In this document: positions 9,766 to 18,584 of the stretch, piece after piece
How the letters are laid out: each line of letters starts with the position of its first letter
How positions within the stretch are numbered: the first letter of the stretch is position 1
Source: Oscillospiraceae bacterium
GTDB lineage: Bacteria; Bacillota; Clostridia; Oscillospirales; Ruminococcaceae
Assembly (NCBI GenBank): GCA_017399765.1
Contig: JAFQBH010000009.1
Coordinates: 1 to 64,000, forward strand
DNA length: 64,000 bases
Direction of reading: 5' to 3'
The notes under the pieces: model-generated
Told to the model about the DNA's origin: nothing
Database searches by the model: none
Seen by the model: only the letters and a program-made list of their open reading frames with translations
Position numbers and translations under genes: made by a program

Positions 9766-10320
9766 TTGCAGGATTGGGAAATTGTTGAACTTTATTTTAA
9801 AAGGGAAGAACAGGCGCTTGAAAAAACCGCCGAAAAATATAAAAATTACTGCGTTTCCATTGCGGAAAGAATCCTCGGAAGCAGGGAAGACGCGGAAGAA
9901 ATCTGGAACGACGTTCTTTCCGCCGCCTGGAATCTGATTCCGCCGAATGAACCGGAACATCTGAACCTATATCTCGGAAAAATCGCAAGAAACGCCGCCA
10001 TTAAAAAACTTGAAACGGAAAAAGCGAAAAAACGTGACGGCGGAATTAAAATTCAGCTTGACGAACTGGCGGAATGTATTCCCGCACCGCTTTTTGAAGA
10101 GCAGGCGGATTTAATTGCCCTCCGGGACGTTTTAAACGCCTTTTTAGCGAAACTTCCGAAAGAACAAAGAAACATCTTCCTGAGAAGATACTGGCTTTGT
10201 GAAGGCGTAAAAGAGATTGCAAAGCGCTTTGGATATTCCGAAAACAAGGTTTCGATGATTCTTTTCCGGATACGAAAACGCCTTAAAAAAGAACTCGAAA
10301 AGGAGGAACTCAATTTATGA
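9766..10320 (+). CDS. ECF-like RNA polymerase sigma factor
   Basis: About 184 residues with two sigma-70 domains. Region 2 is around residues 20-90 (EDAEEIWNDVLSAAWNLI). Region 4 is a C-terminal helix-turn-helix (LPKEQRNIFLRRYWLCEGVKEIAKRFGYSENKVSMILFRIRKRL in shorter pieces, about 130-175). The start is TTG. Two tandem TTG codons exist at 9763 and 9766. GGAGG at 9754-9758 gives 7-bp spacing to the second, so I prefer 9766. The stop overlaps the next gene by 4 bp (ATGA), the usual arrangement for sigma factor and membrane anti-sigma. The signal and regulon are unknown. Confidence 0.88.
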   Translation: MQDWEIVELYFKREEQALEKTAEKYKNYCVSIAERILGSREDAEEIWNDVLSAAWNLIPPNEPEHLNLYLGKIARNAAIKKLETEKAKKRDGGIKIQLDELAECIPAPLFEEQADLIALRDVLNAFLAKLPKEQRNIFLRRYWLCEGVKEIAKRFGYSENKVSMILFRIRKRLKKELEKEELNL

Positions 10321-11291
10321 ACGAAAAAGACCTTATGAACGCAATGAACGACATTGACGAAAGCCTTTTTGATTTTGAAGAAAAAAAGAGAAAGCCCCTT
10401 AAGGGAAGCTGGAAGATGCTTATCGCCGCCGCTCTCATCATGGCATTTTCCGTAACCGCCTATGCAATAGGAAATATTACAACTTCACAAAAAACAAAAA
10501 TTTATGATGCCGATGATATATGGCGCCTTTGCTATGATACCGAAGGCAGGGACGAAGTTGAATTTTACGAAATGAGTGTTGAATATCAGCTTGAACCGCA
10601 GAAGGTCAGCAAGGAATTTTATGATGACTGCGTTGCGGCTCTTAATTATGATTATGAAACTATTCAGCGTACCTATAAAGAATACCACAATGAGGAATAT
10701 ATCCTTTCCGATGGGGAAGAGCTTTGGGCTTCTATGGACTTTTATTATGACAACAACGAGCGGAAAAACATTTATACTGTTGAAGAGCTGGAAGAATATA
10801 TCGGTTTTGAACTTTGTTTAGGCGATGAAATAAGAAACGGTATAAATGAAATTGCAAAACGCAGAAAAGCAGGAGAAACTTCTTTGATGCACTGTAATAT
10901 TACCGTTATCGGTGAGAAAACAGGCGAAGCCGAAGGTAATTTTATCCCTCTTTATGCAGAAATTCATTTTACTGCTGACCGGGACGATAAAGGAAACCAG
11001 GTCAATGCAGTGGTTTTTATCAGCCTTTCAGAAGAAAAAGCAACTGCAAAAACTGTTTGGAATTCATTTGAAAAAGAGGGAAGATGGACGGAAAGAATTA
11101 TGAAAACCGATTCCGGAAGGGAAATTTATTTCATTCATAACAATCCAAAAAAGGATTACCACTCCAAGGCAAGAGCTTGTTGGACAGAGTCCGGAATCGC
11201 TTATTGCGCCTATACTAATATGGCTTATGACTGGGAGCATAAAGACGAAGCGGTAAAATATCTCAAACCTTTTATCGAAAATCTTGAATAA
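10317..11291 (+). CDS. Membrane protein, putative anti-sigma factor partner
   Basis: 324 residues: an acidic cytosolic N-terminus (1-32), one transmembrane helix (about 33-52, ending AYAIG) and a large extracytoplasmic domain rich in Glu, Tyr and charged residues. The topology and the 4-bp overlap with the upstream sigma gene point to a membrane anti-sigma factor. I see no zinc-binding HxxxCxxC (ZAS) motif in the short N-terminus, so the sigma-binding element is not a classical ZAS. The outer domain is not one I recognise and might sense envelope stress or an antimicrobial. The role is inferred from context and topology only. Confidence 0.6.
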   Translation: MNEKDLMNAMNDIDESLFDFEEKKRKPLKGSWKMLIAAALIMAFSVTAYAIGNITTSQKTKIYDADDIWRLCYDTEGRDEVEFYEMSVEYQLEPQKVSKEFYDDCVAALNYDYETIQRTYKEYHNEEYILSDGEELWASMDFYYDNNERKNIYTVEELEEYIGFELCLGDEIRNGINEIAKRRKAGETSLMHCNITVIGEKTGEAEGNFIPLYAEIHFTADRDDKGNQVNAVVFISLSEEKATAKTVWNSFEKEGRWTERIMKTDSGREIYFIHNNPKKDYHSKARACWTESGIAYCAYTNMAYDWEHKDEAVKYLKPFIENLE

Positions 11292-11344
11292 TTCGATACA
11301 AAACGTAATAAAAAAACAAATTTCTACAAAATGTAAATAAAAAA

Positions 11345-11482
11345 GCCTCCCTTGCCTAAAGGGAGGTGGCATTTGCGAAGCAAAGGACGGAGGGATTCCT
11401 TTTGTAGTTATATCTGCAAGAAAGATGAATCCCCCAGTCTTTCGCCTTTGGCGAAATCCAGCCCCCTTTAACAAGGGGGTCT
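11345..11482. repeat. Composite palindromic repeat: two family-1 units, head to head
   Basis: Unit 1 (11345-11398) is CCTCCCTT...AAGGGAGG, a second hairpin ATTTGC-GAA-GCAAA, then GGAGGGATTC. After a spacer, a second unit runs in the opposite direction. It starts GAATCCCCC, continues through TTTCGCC-TTT-GGCGAAA, and ends CCCCCTTTAACAAGGGGG. It lies between two convergent genes and may serve as a bidirectional terminator. The same element is seen near 40.1 kb. Confidence 0.8.
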
Positions 11483-11492
11483 TTTTATTTTT

Positions 11493-11783
11493 CTATTCCA
11501 TTTCAAATTCGTTCTCTGCCTCAAGCCGGGTAAGGTGCTCATCATAAGCCGCAAGAACCGAATCCTCAAGAAGTTTTCTTGCTTCCGGAGTTATGGGGTG
11601 AACAACGTCCCGGAAAATTCCGCTTTCGTCCTTTCTGCTGGGCATTGCGACAAAAAGCCTTTCCGGACCGGAAATAACCTTAAGGTCATGCACCGCAAGG
11701 TCATGGTCAATGGTCACCGAAACAAGAGCCCGAAGTCTTTCGTTTTCATAAATTTTTCTGATGCGGATATCCGTGATGTTCAT
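11493..11783 (-). CDS. spoVG: Septation / RNA-binding regulator SpoVG
   Basis: 96-residue SpoVG family protein, a small nucleic-acid-binding regulator linked to sporulation, asymmetric division and envelope gene expression. It begins MNITDIRIRKI and contains VISGPERLFVAMPSRKD and FRDVVHPI, hallmark SpoVG segments. I place the start at ATG 11783 because GGGAGG lies 10 bp upstream; an upstream in-frame codon at 11801 overlaps that ribosome binding site. The ribosome binding site is itself one arm of a large inverted repeat, listed separately. The gene is monocistronic and divergent from murC. Confidence 0.95.
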   Translation of the reverse strand: MNITDIRIRKIYENERLRALVSVTIDHDLAVHDLKVISGPERLFVAMPSRKDESGIFRDVVHPITPEARKLLEDSVLAAYDEHLTRLEAENEFEME

Positions 11784-11787
11784 GTTT

Positions 11788-11835
11788 AAAAATCCTCCCA
11801 AAATGTTTTCGTCAGAATTATGGGAGGATTTTTTT
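11788..11835. promoter_or_regulatory. Inverted repeat sequestering the spoVG ribosome binding site / attenuator
   Basis: AAAAATCCTCCCA (11788-11800) and TGGGAGGATTTTT (11821-11833) flank a 20-nt loop. In the spoVG (minus-strand) transcript the second arm contains the Shine-Dalgarno GGGAGG followed by TTTTT, 8-10 nt before ATG. The hairpin could hide the ribosome binding site or act as an intrinsic terminator. On the plus strand it also looks like a terminator. Seen directly; function inferred. Confidence 0.6.
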
Positions 11836-11946
11836 GGTTTTATTCACCGAAAATGAAAAAACTGTTTATTTTTTTCGGGATTGGTTGTATAATATATAAG
11901 GATTATTCTGCGGCTTTGCCGCAAACTGTGAAGGAGTGAAAAACCG

Positions 11947-13314
11947 TTGACAGTTGATGAAAACATTCTTAAAGGAAAAAAACATCTTCATTTCATAGGA
12001 ATCGGCGGTTCGGGAATGTTCCCGATGGTGCAGATTCTGCATAACGAAGGTTTTTACATAACCGGTTCCGATAATAACGAAACCGAAACCACAAAAATTG
12101 AACGCAAAATGGGAATCGAAGTTATCTTCGGCCAGAAGGCGGAAAATATCGAAGGGGCGGACCTTATCGTTTACACAGCCGCGATTATGGCGGATAACCC
12201 GGAACTCATCGCCGCAAAAGCCTCCGGCGTTCCCTGCCTTGAAAGGAGCGAAATGCTCGGCGTTCTTTCCCGCCGTTACAGCAAGGCTCTTTGCGTTGCC
12301 GGAACCCACGGAAAAACCACCACCAGCGGAATGATCGCCCAGGTACTCCTCGAAGGAGGCTTTGACCCCAGCGCATTCATCGGCGGAAAAGTAAAAGCCC
12401 TCGGCGGAAGCGGAAGAGCCGGAAAAAGCGATATTTTTGTAGTCGAAGCCTGCGAATTTGTTGATACCTTCCTCAAGCTTTCCAACGATATTTCCGTAAT
12501 CCTCAACATCGATAACGACCACCTTGATTATTTCGGCACCGTTGAAGGCGCGATCAAATCTTTCCGTAAATTTGCCGAAAACAGCACCGGCGCCCTTATC
12601 GTAAACGGCGACGACGAAAACACCATGAAAGCCGTTGAAGGCCTTGATAAAGAAATCATAACCTTTGGCTGGAGCGAAAAAAACGATTATTGGGCAAAGG
12701 ACGTTCATAAGCTCGGCGGAGCAAAATCTGGCTATACTCTTATGCACAAAGGCGAACCCATCGCCGAAATCGAGCTTTCAATTCCCGGAAAACACAATAT
12801 TCTTAACTCTCTTGCCTGCGCCGCCGCCTGCATTTATGTGGGAATGGAACCGGAACAGGTTGCGGAGCATATCGACAAATTCCCCGGAGCGGGAAGACGT
12901 TTTGAAATTCTCGGCGAAGTGGACGGCGTTACCATTGCCGATGACTACGCCCACCACCCCACCGAACTTGAGGCAACTCTTCGCGCAGCAAAGGAAATGG
13001 ATTTTAATGAAGTATGGGCGGTTTTCCAGCCCTTCACTTATTCAAGAACAGCCATTTTGATGGACGATTTTGCAAAAGCCCTTTCCGTTGCGGACCACGT
13101 TGTTATGAGCGAAATCATGGGCAGCCGCGAAAAGAACACCTATAACGTATATACCGCCGATCTTGCCGCAAAAATTCCCGGAAGCGTCTGGTTCAACACC
13201 TTTGAGGAAATGGCGGAGCACACTCTTGCCAACGCAAAACCCGGCGACCTTGTAATAACCCTTGGCTGCGGCGACGTTTACAAATGCGCCTATATCATGG
13301 CCGGCATAAAATAA
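11947..13314 (+). CDS. murC: UDP-N-acetylmuramate--L-alanine ligase
   Basis: Cytosolic ATP-dependent ligase that adds L-Ala to UDP-MurNAc, the first amino acid of the peptidoglycan stem peptide. At 455 residues it has the usual length. Motifs are N-terminal FIGIGGSGM (about 15-23), P-loop GTHGKTTTSG (about 119-128), central NIDNDHLDYFG, and C-terminal DDYAHHPTE. The start is TTG at 11947, with AAGGAG at 11931-11936. TATAAT at 11888-11893 is a likely -10 element. A small gene of unknown function follows after 10 bp. Confidence 0.95.
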   Translation: MTVDENILKGKKHLHFIGIGGSGMFPMVQILHNEGFYITGSDNNETETTKIERKMGIEVIFGQKAENIEGADLIVYTAAIMADNPELIAAKASGVPCLERSEMLGVLSRRYSKALCVAGTHGKTTTSGMIAQVLLEGGFDPSAFIGGKVKALGGSGRAGKSDIFVVEACEFVDTFLKLSNDISVILNIDNDHLDYFGTVEGAIKSFRKFAENSTGALIVNGDDENTMKAVEGLDKEIITFGWSEKNDYWAKDVHKLGGAKSGYTLMHKGEPIAEIELSIPGKHNILNSLACAAACIYVGMEPEQVAEHIDKFPGAGRRFEILGEVDGVTIADDYAHHPTELEATLRAAKEMDFNEVWAVFQPFTYSRTAILMDDFAKALSVADHVVMSEIMGSREKNTYNVYTADLAAKIPGSVWFNTFEEMAEHTLANAKPGDLVITLGCGDVYKCAYIMAGIK

Positions 13315-13324
13315 GGAGGACAAA

Positions 13325-13714
13325 ATGAAACCCATTCCAAGACTTGCAGATGATATGAGAATTTATCTTGCCACCGAAAAAATGGAAAACCAGGAAATTC
13401 TCGAAACTCTTCTCGAAAGCCGCGAAGATGCGGAAGCCGCCCTTATGACCGCCAGACAGAAAGTAAGCGACGTTTTTATGAGCTATATACTTCCCGCAGA
13501 AAAAGGCGCAAGGAGTAAGAAACTTGACCACGACGGTTTTCTTGCCCTTCTTCTTGAACTTACTGCAAAATATCCGAAGGAATGGGGAGAACTTCGGGAT
13601 AAATATGAAGCGGACGGAATTACAAAACATTCCGACCGCCTCAACGCGATGATTGATAAATACGAAGAACTTTCCACCGTTTTCCAGACCATGGTCGACG
13701 ATGCGAAAGAATAA
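13325..13714 (+). CDS. Hypothetical helical protein downstream of murC
   Basis: 129 residues, with no family I recognise. It is predicted almost wholly alpha-helical and cytosolic, with no signal or membrane segment. Charged residues are spread throughout (RLADDMRIYLATEKMENQE; LNAMIDKYEELSTVFQTM). AAGGAGGACAAA before ATG at 13325 makes translation convincing. It probably shares the murC transcript because the gap is only 10 bp. Function is unknown; a link to cell-wall synthesis would be guilt by association. Confidence 0.75.
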   Translation: MKPIPRLADDMRIYLATEKMENQEILETLLESREDAEAALMTARQKVSDVFMSYILPAEKGARSKKLDHDGFLALLLELTAKYPKEWGELRDKYEADGITKHSDRLNAMIDKYEELSTVFQTMVDDAKE

Positions 13715-13716
13715 AA

Positions 13717-13771
13717 AAGCCTCCCTTGCCTAAAGGGAGGGGGACCGTTGCGTAGCAACGGTGGAGGGATT
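13717..13771 (+). repeat. Palindromic repeat family 1, unit b1
   Basis: CCTCCCTT-gccta-AAGGGAGG, then ACCGTTGC-GTA-GCAACGGT, then GGAGGGATT. It sits directly after the stop codon of the preceding gene. Confidence 0.85.
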
Positions 13772-13783
13772 TTATAATAAAAT

Positions 13784-13807
13784 GTAGGGAACGGTCTTGA
13801 CCGTTCC
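13784..13807. repeat. Palindromic repeat family 2 (GTAGGG-hairpin)
   Basis: GTAGG followed by GGAACGGT-CTTG-ACCGTTCC. The same sequence recurs at 57004-57029, and as the reverse complement at 59866-59889. Confidence 0.85.
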
Positions 13808-13817
13808 GTAAAATAAA

Positions 13818-13839
13818 GCACCGCCCAACGGGCGGTGCT
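13818..13839. terminator. Hairpin, possible terminator in the repeat array
   Basis: AGCACCGCCC-AA-CGGGCGGTGCT, followed by CTTATTTT. It may end the murC transcript. The T-run is imperfect. Confidence 0.45.
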
Positions 13840-13845
13840 CTTATT

Positions 13846-13901
13846 TTGCCTTCCCGGAGGGGAAGGTGGCATTTGCGAAGCAAATGACGGAAGAGGGATT
13901 G
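13846..13901 (+). repeat. Palindromic repeat family 1, unit b2
   Basis: GCCTTCCCGGAGGGGAAGG, then CATTTGC-GAA-GCAAATG, then ACGGAAGAGGGATT. This is the same plan as unit b1 with both stems changed but still paired. Confidence 0.75.
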
Positions 13902-13922
13902 AAAGAATTCATGGAGATAAAA

Positions 13923-13995
13923 CGGGCGAACACATAGGTTCGCCCCTACGGTATAATTTAAAACAAAAACGGCGGGAGCAAGCCCCCGCCCTACG
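13923..13995 (+). repeat. Two family-2 hairpin repeats ending CCCTACG
   Basis: GGGCGAAC-ACATAG-GTTCGCCC-CTACG (13924-13950) and GGCGGG-AGCAAGC-CCCCGCC-CTACG (13971-13995). The arms differ completely between the two, but the CTACG tail is kept. The array lies between two convergent transcription units, and I see no gene in 13715-14006. Confidence 0.8.
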
Positions 13996-14006
13996 TTTTT
14001 ATTTGA

Positions 14007-14426
14007 TTATTCTTCCTCTTTTTCTTTTTCGACCATGGTTTCCGCGCCGAGAAGGAATTTATCTCCGAAGGTGAGAAGATAGCCTTTTCCGGGTTCAAAA
14101 TCCATTCCCGCAACCTCAAGGTTTACGTTAAAATGGGGGATGTTGATGCACATTCCGCTCTGGGGTTCTGCAAAAACAAGGGTTCCTTCACCGTAACGGA
14201 CGAATTTCAGAAGGACTTCCATGGGTTCAAGGATTTTATAATGGGGGCAGGAAGGCCAATAATCGATATCATCGATGTTTGCGTCGTACATTCCGTGGTC
14301 AATCATATCTTCAACAAGAAGAAAAACCGCGTTTTTGGTTGCGTCCGCGGTGATTCCGCGAACAATGTTCGGGTGTTTGTTATAAAGAATAAGAGTGCCC
14401 TCTTTGAGTTCATCTGAAGGTTTCAT
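14007..14426 (-). CDS. Hypothetical protein at the end of the hrcA operon
   Basis: 139 residues, cytosolic, acidic, ending in a Glu-rich tail. No family recognised. AAAGGAGAAC before ATG at 14426 supports translation. It lies 31 bp downstream of prmA on the same strand, so it may be carried by the hrcA-grpE-dnaK-dnaJ-prmA transcript. Segments such as HPNIVRGITADATKNAVFLLVEDM and MEVLLKFVRYGEGTLVF suggest a compact beta-rich fold. Function is unknown. Confidence 0.75.
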   Translation of the reverse strand: MKPSDELKEGTLILYNKHPNIVRGITADATKNAVFLLVEDMIDHGMYDANIDDIDYWPSCPHYKILEPMEVLLKFVRYGEGTLVFAEPQSGMCINIPHFNVNLEVAGMDFEPGKGYLLTFGDKFLLGAETMVEKEKEEE

Positions 14427-14457
14427 TTTTTTATGTTCTCCTTTCGGTGCTCAAAAA

Positions 14458-15378
14458 TCAATAGCGGAGCTTGATGGCAACCCAACCGCCGTGCTCAAGC
14501 CGTTTTTCGGTAACGAAGCCTGCTTCGTGACAGGCGTTTTCAACCTCGTCTGCGCGGGTATCAATAATTCCGGAAACGATGAGCACGCCGCCTTTGAGCA
14601 GGTAATTTTTAACGGTGCTCAAAAGTCTTATGATAACGTCCGCAACAATGTTTGCGGTAACGATTTCAAATTTTCCGTGAACTTTGTCGGTAAGGTCGCC
14701 GCATACAAATTCGGTTTTGTCAGAAACTTCGTTTATTTCCGCGTTTTCGTTTGCAACTTTTACCGCAACCGGGTCGATATCAACGCCGAGAGCGGAAGGC
14801 GCGCCGAGAAGGATTCCGCCGACGGAAAGGATTCCGCTTCCGGTGCCGACGTCGAGGATTCTTGTTTCGGGAGTGACAACCTCTTCAAGAAGTTCAAGGC
14901 AAAGGCGGGTGGTGTCATGGGTTCCGGTGCCGAAAGCCATGCCCGGGTCAAGGCGCATCTGAACGTCATCACCGGAAGGAGTATATTCTTCCCAGGAAGG
15001 TGTCACAACAATGCGCTTGCCGATTCTCTGGGTGTGGTAATACTGTTTCCAGTTGTTTGCCCAGTCCTCTTCGTTGACGCCGACAATGGAAGTTTCGTAT
15101 TCAATTCCCTCAGCATCAAGGCGTGCTTTTATAAATTCAACACATTCAAGAGCGTCCTTTTCCTGCTTGATATAAACGTGGATAAGGGAATGGGTGCGGT
15201 CGCGTTCAAGAAGTTCCTGTTCAATAAGGTCAACGTGAGCGATGTTCCATACAACGTTTTCAAGGTCGCTGTAATCTTCAACATAAATTCCCATATCCGC
15301 AACAACGGTGCAAACGTCGCTTGCTCTTGCGGTATCTTCGGTTTTAACTTTTACGGTAAGCTCGTTCCAGGTTTCCAT
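14458..15378 (-). CDS. prmA: Ribosomal protein L11 methyltransferase
   Basis: SAM-dependent methyltransferase predicted to trimethylate ribosomal protein L11. It has about 306 residues, with an N-terminal alpha/beta substrate-recognition domain and a Rossmann methyltransferase domain. The signature LDPGMAFGTGTHDTTRLCLE is followed by SAM motif I ILDVGTGSGILSVGG and VGVDIDPVAV. I choose ATG at 15378, because GGGAG lies 9 bp upstream inside the end of dnaJ. A TTG at 15381 is also in frame but less well spaced. dnaJ-prmA adjacency is standard in Firmicutes. Confidence 0.95.
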   Translation of the reverse strand: METWNELTVKVKTEDTARASDVCTVVADMGIYVEDYSDLENVVWNIAHVDLIEQELLERDRTHSLIHVYIKQEKDALECVEFIKARLDAEGIEYETSIVGVNEEDWANNWKQYYHTQRIGKRIVVTPSWEEYTPSGDDVQMRLDPGMAFGTGTHDTTRLCLELLEEVVTPETRILDVGTGSGILSVGGILLGAPSALGVDIDPVAVKVANENAEINEVSDKTEFVCGDLTDKVHGKFEIVTANIVADVIIRLLSTVKNYLLKGGVLIVSGIIDTRADEVENACHEAGFVTEKRLEHGGWVAIKLRY

Positions 15379-15381
15379 CAA

Positions 15382-16548
15382 TTAATCTCCCTTGAATGCG
15401 TCTTTTATTTTGTCGAAAAAGCTTTTGCGCTTTGCATAGTTTTTGTCGCTTGTAGAGGAATCAAAATCCCGGAGCATATCCTTCTGTTTTCCGGAAAGAT
15501 TGGTGGGAACTTCGATGTTCACTCTTACATACTGGTCGCCGCGTCCTCGATTGTTGACATACTGAATTCCCTTGTTGCGAAGGCGGAAAGTTGTTCCGGG
15601 CTGGGTACCTTCCGGAATATTGTAGGAAACTTTTCCGTCAATGGTGGGAACGGTTATTTCGTCGCCAAGGACAGCCTGGGCGTAAGTAACGGGAATATCC
15701 ACCCAAACGTCAAAACCTTCGCGCTGGAAAATCGGGTCTTCCTTAACGGTAACGGTTACATTAAGATCGCCGGCAGGACCGCCGTTTGTGCCGTCATCGC
15801 CCATTCCGCGAACAACGAAAGTTTGGCCGTTGTCGATTCCTGCGGGAATATCAACGGAGATTTTTTTGTTGTGGCGAACTCTTCCCATTCCGTTGCAGGA
15901 TTTGCAAGGGTCATTTATTATTTTTCCTTTTCCGCCGCAGCGAGAGCAGGCTTTAACGGTCTGAATAACACCGAAAGGACTGCGCTGCTGAACGCGGACC
16001 TGGCCGCTGCCGCCGCATTCGGGGCAGGTTTCGGGAGAGGTTCCGGGTTTTGCGCCGGTTCCGTTACAATCGGAACAGCGTTCAAGACGCTGGACCGGAA
16101 TTTCCTTCTTACAGCCCTTTGCGGCCTCCATAAAGGTGAGCTGAATACGCACCTGGGTGTCGTTTCCGCGGATAGGGCCGTTGGGGTTGCGGGTTTTTGT
16201 TGAACCGCCGAAGCCGAAACCGCTGAAAATATCGCCGAAAATATCATTGAAATCGCCGAAATCTCCGTGCTGATACTGCTGATATCTTTCGTAACCGCCC
16301 TGGCCGCCGCCATAGGAAGGATCTACTCCTGCATGACCGAACTGGTCATAGCGGGAACGTTTTTGCTTATCGGAAAGGACTTCATAGGCTTCGCCTACTT
16401 CCTTGAATTTCGCTTCGGCGGTTTTATCATCCGGGTTAAGGTCCGGGTGATATTTTTTTGCCATTTTGCGGTAGGCTTTTTTTATTTCGTCGTCGGTTGC
16501 GCCTTTTTCAACGCCAAGGACTTCGTAATAATCGCGCTTATCCGCCAT
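15382..16548 (-). CDS. dnaJ: Chaperone DnaJ (Hsp40)
   Basis: Co-chaperone that delivers clients to DnaK and stimulates its ATPase. It has 388 residues. The J-domain has HPD at residues 34-36, followed by a Gly/Phe-rich stretch ([29 protein letters not shown]). Four CxxCxGxG zinc-binding repeats follow: [24 protein letters not shown] and CKSCNGMG. Then comes the C-terminal substrate domain. AAGGTGATGC lies upstream of ATG at 16548. It sits downstream of dnaK, separated by a spacer with a long hairpin. Confidence 0.98.
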   Translation of the reverse strand: MADKRDYYEVLGVEKGATDDEIKKAYRKMAKKYHPDLNPDDKTAEAKFKEVGEAYEVLSDKQKRSRYDQFGHAGVDPSYGGGQGGYERYQQYQHGDFGDFNDIFGDIFSGFGFGGSTKTRNPNGPIRGNDTQVRIQLTFMEAAKGCKKEIPVQRLERCSDCNGTGAKPGTSPETCPECGGSGQVRVQQRSPFGVIQTVKACSRCGGKGKIINDPCKSCNGMGRVRHNKKISVDIPAGIDNGQTFVVRGMGDDGTNGGPAGDLNVTVTVKEDPIFQREGFDVWVDIPVTYAQAVLGDEITVPTIDGKVSYNIPEGTQPGTTFRLRNKGIQYVNNRGRGDQYVRVNIEVPTNLSGKQKDMLRDFDSSTSDKNYAKRKSFFDKIKDAFKGD

Positions 16549-16584
16549 TTTTGCATCACCTTACTTTTCTTCATTTATAGCACT

Positions 16585-16616
16585 TTCTGCGCAGAGGAAA
16601 ACCCCTGCGCAGAAAT
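16585..16616 (-). other. Intergenic hairpin between dnaK and dnaJ
   Basis: Inverted repeat TTTCTGCGCAG / CTGCGCAGAAA with a 10-nt loop, and no T-run on the coding strand. It is therefore more likely an mRNA stability or processing element that sets the dnaK:dnaJ ratio than a terminator. The role is inferred. Confidence 0.55.
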
Positions 16617-16652
16617 CAATTTCTATTAACTCCCTTGTAAGGGAAAGCAAAA

Positions 16653-18506
16653 TCAGTTGTCGTTAACTTCGCGGTAATCTGCGTCAACATAACCGTCGTC
16701 ACCGTGGTTGTTGCAATCGCCGCAGTTTCCGTCACAACCGGGCTGTGCGCCCATGTTGGGATTGCCGTTGGGGTTAGCCTGCTGATAAACTTTTGCGGAA
16801 ACTTCGTAGAATTTTTCTTCAAGAGCTTTCTGTTTTGCTTTGATGTCTTCGATGTTTTCGCCTTTAAGAGCTTCTTTAAGGTCGTTGATCTTTGCTTCAA
16901 GACCGGATTTGTCGTCTGCGGAAAGTTTATCGCCAAGGTCTTTGATGGTTTTTTCAGACTGATATACCATCTGGTCAGCAGCGTTGCGGGTATCGATTTC
17001 TTCGCGGTGTTTTTTGTCCTGTTCAGCGAACTGTTCGGCTTCTTTAACGGCTTTTTCGATATCCTCTTTGCTCATGTTGGTGGAAGAGGTAATGGTGATG
17101 TGCTGTTCTTTTCCGGTGCCAAGGTCTTTTGCGCTTACGTGAACAATGCCGTTGGCGTCGATATCGAAGGTAACTTCGATCTGCGGAATACCTCTGGGAG
17201 CGGGCATAATGCCGTCAAGGTGGAACATTCCGAGAGATTTGTTATCTCTTGCCATTTCACGTTCACCCTGGAGAACGTGAATTTCAACGGAAGTCTGGCC
17301 GTCTGCTGCGGTGGAGAAAATCTGGGATTTCTTTGCGGGAATGGTGGTGTTTCTGTCGATGATCTTGGTGAAAACTCCGCCGAGGGTTTCAAGACCAAGG
17401 GAAAGAGGAGTTACGTCGAGAAGAACAAGACCTTTGACTTCGCCGGAAAGAACGCCGCCCTGGATTGCCGCACCGATTGCTACGCATTCATCGGGGTTGA
17501 TGCCTTTGAAAGGATCTTTGCCGGTGATGTTTTTAACTGCTTCCTGAACTGCGGGGATTCTGGAGGAACCGCCGACGAGAAGGATTTTGTCGAGGTCGGA
17601 AGCTTTAAGACCTGCGTCGGAAAGTGCCTGGCGAACCGGTCCCATGGTTGCTTCAACAAGGTCTGCGGTGAGTTCGTTGAATTTTGCTCTGGAAACGTTT
17701 ACGTCAAGGTGTTTCGGGCCGGTTGCGTCTGCAGTGATGAAGGGAAGGTTTACGTTTGCCTGGGTCATGCCGGAAAGTTCGATTTTGCATTTTTCTGCGG
17801 CTTCTTTAAGGCGCTGCATTGCCATTTTGTCGCTTCTGAGGTCAATGCCGTTTTCCATTCTGAACTGGTCTGCAAGATAGTTGATAAGTCTGTCGTCAAA
17901 GTCGTCGCCGCCGAGGTGGTTGTTACCTGCGGTTGCAAGAACTTCCTGGATTCCGTCGCCCATTTCGATGATGGAAACGTCGAAGGTACCGCCGCCGAGG
18001 TCATAAACCATGATTTTCTGGTCGTCTTCTTTGTCTGCGCCGTAAGCAAGAGCTGCTGCGGTGGGTTCGTTGATAATACGTTTTACTTCAAGACCGGCGA
18101 TTTTGCCTGCGTCTTTGGTTGCCTGGCGCTGTGCGTCGGTGAAGTATGCGGGAACGGTGATAACTGCGGCGGTTACGGTTTCGCCGAGATATGCCTCTGC
18201 GTCAGCTTTGAGTTTCTGAAGAACCATTGCGGAAATTTCCTGGGGAGTATAGTTTTTTCCGTCAATGTTTACTTTATAATCGCTTCCCATGTGACGTTTG
18301 ATGGAAGTGACGGTTCTTTCGGGGTTGGTAACAGCCTGGCGTTTTGCTGCCTGGCCGACTACACGTTCACCGGTTTTGGAAAAACCGACAACGGAAGGGG
18401 TGGTTCTTGCGCCTTCGGGGTTAGGGATAACAACAGCTTCGCCTGCTTCCATAACTGCAACGCAGGAGTTAGTAGTACCAAGGTCAATACCGATGATTTT
18501 TGCCAT
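16653..18506 (-). CDS. dnaK: Chaperone DnaK (Hsp70) with cysteine-bearing C-terminus
   Basis: ATP-driven chaperone of 617 residues. The nucleotide-binding domain opens [18 protein letters not shown] and includes [11 protein letters not shown] and [16 protein letters not shown]. The interdomain linker is [17 protein letters not shown], and the substrate domain follows. The tail, normally acidic and cysteine-free, here contains [15 protein letters not shown] shortly before the end. ATG at 18506 is preceded by GGAGGAATATAATT. The gap to grpE is 78 bp. The operon is HrcA/CIRCE controlled. Confidence 0.98.
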   Translation of the reverse strand: MAKIIGIDLGTTNSCVAVMEAGEAVVIPNPEGARTTPSVVGFSKTGERVVGQAAKRQAVTNPERTVTSIKRHMGSDYKVNIDGKNYTPQEISAMVLQKLKADAEAYLGETVTAAVITVPAYFTDAQRQATKDAGKIAGLEVKRIINEPTAAALAYGADKEDDQKIMVYDLGGGTFDVSIIEMGDGIQEVLATAGNNHLGGDDFDDRLINYLADQFRMENGIDLRSDKMAMQRLKEAAEKCKIELSGMTQANVNLPFITADATGPKHLDVNVSRAKFNELTADLVEATMGPVRQALSDAGLKASDLDKILLVGGSSRIPAVQEAVKNITGKDPFKGINPDECVAIGAAIQGGVLSGEVKGLVLLDVTPLSLGLETLGGVFTKIIDRNTTIPAKKSQIFSTAADGQTSVEIHVLQGEREMARDNKSLGMFHLDGIMPAPRGIPQIEVTFDIDANGIVHVSAKDLGTGKEQHITITSSTNMSKEDIEKAVKEAEQFAEQDKKHREEIDTRNAADQMVYQSEKTIKDLGDKLSADDKSGLEAKINDLKEALKGENIEDIKAKQKALEEKFYEVSAKVYQQANPNGNPNMGAQPGCDGNCGDCNNHGDDGYVDADYREVNDN

Positions 18507-18584
18507 AATTATATTCCTCCAATTAAGTTAAAAATTTACAAGATTGATTATATTAAAAAGTTTTGCCTTTGATTAACAAATTTA

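Noticed and set aside
13717..13995. CRISPR-like array
   Set aside because: The repeats are different hairpins with different spacing, not identical direct repeats with unique spacers.
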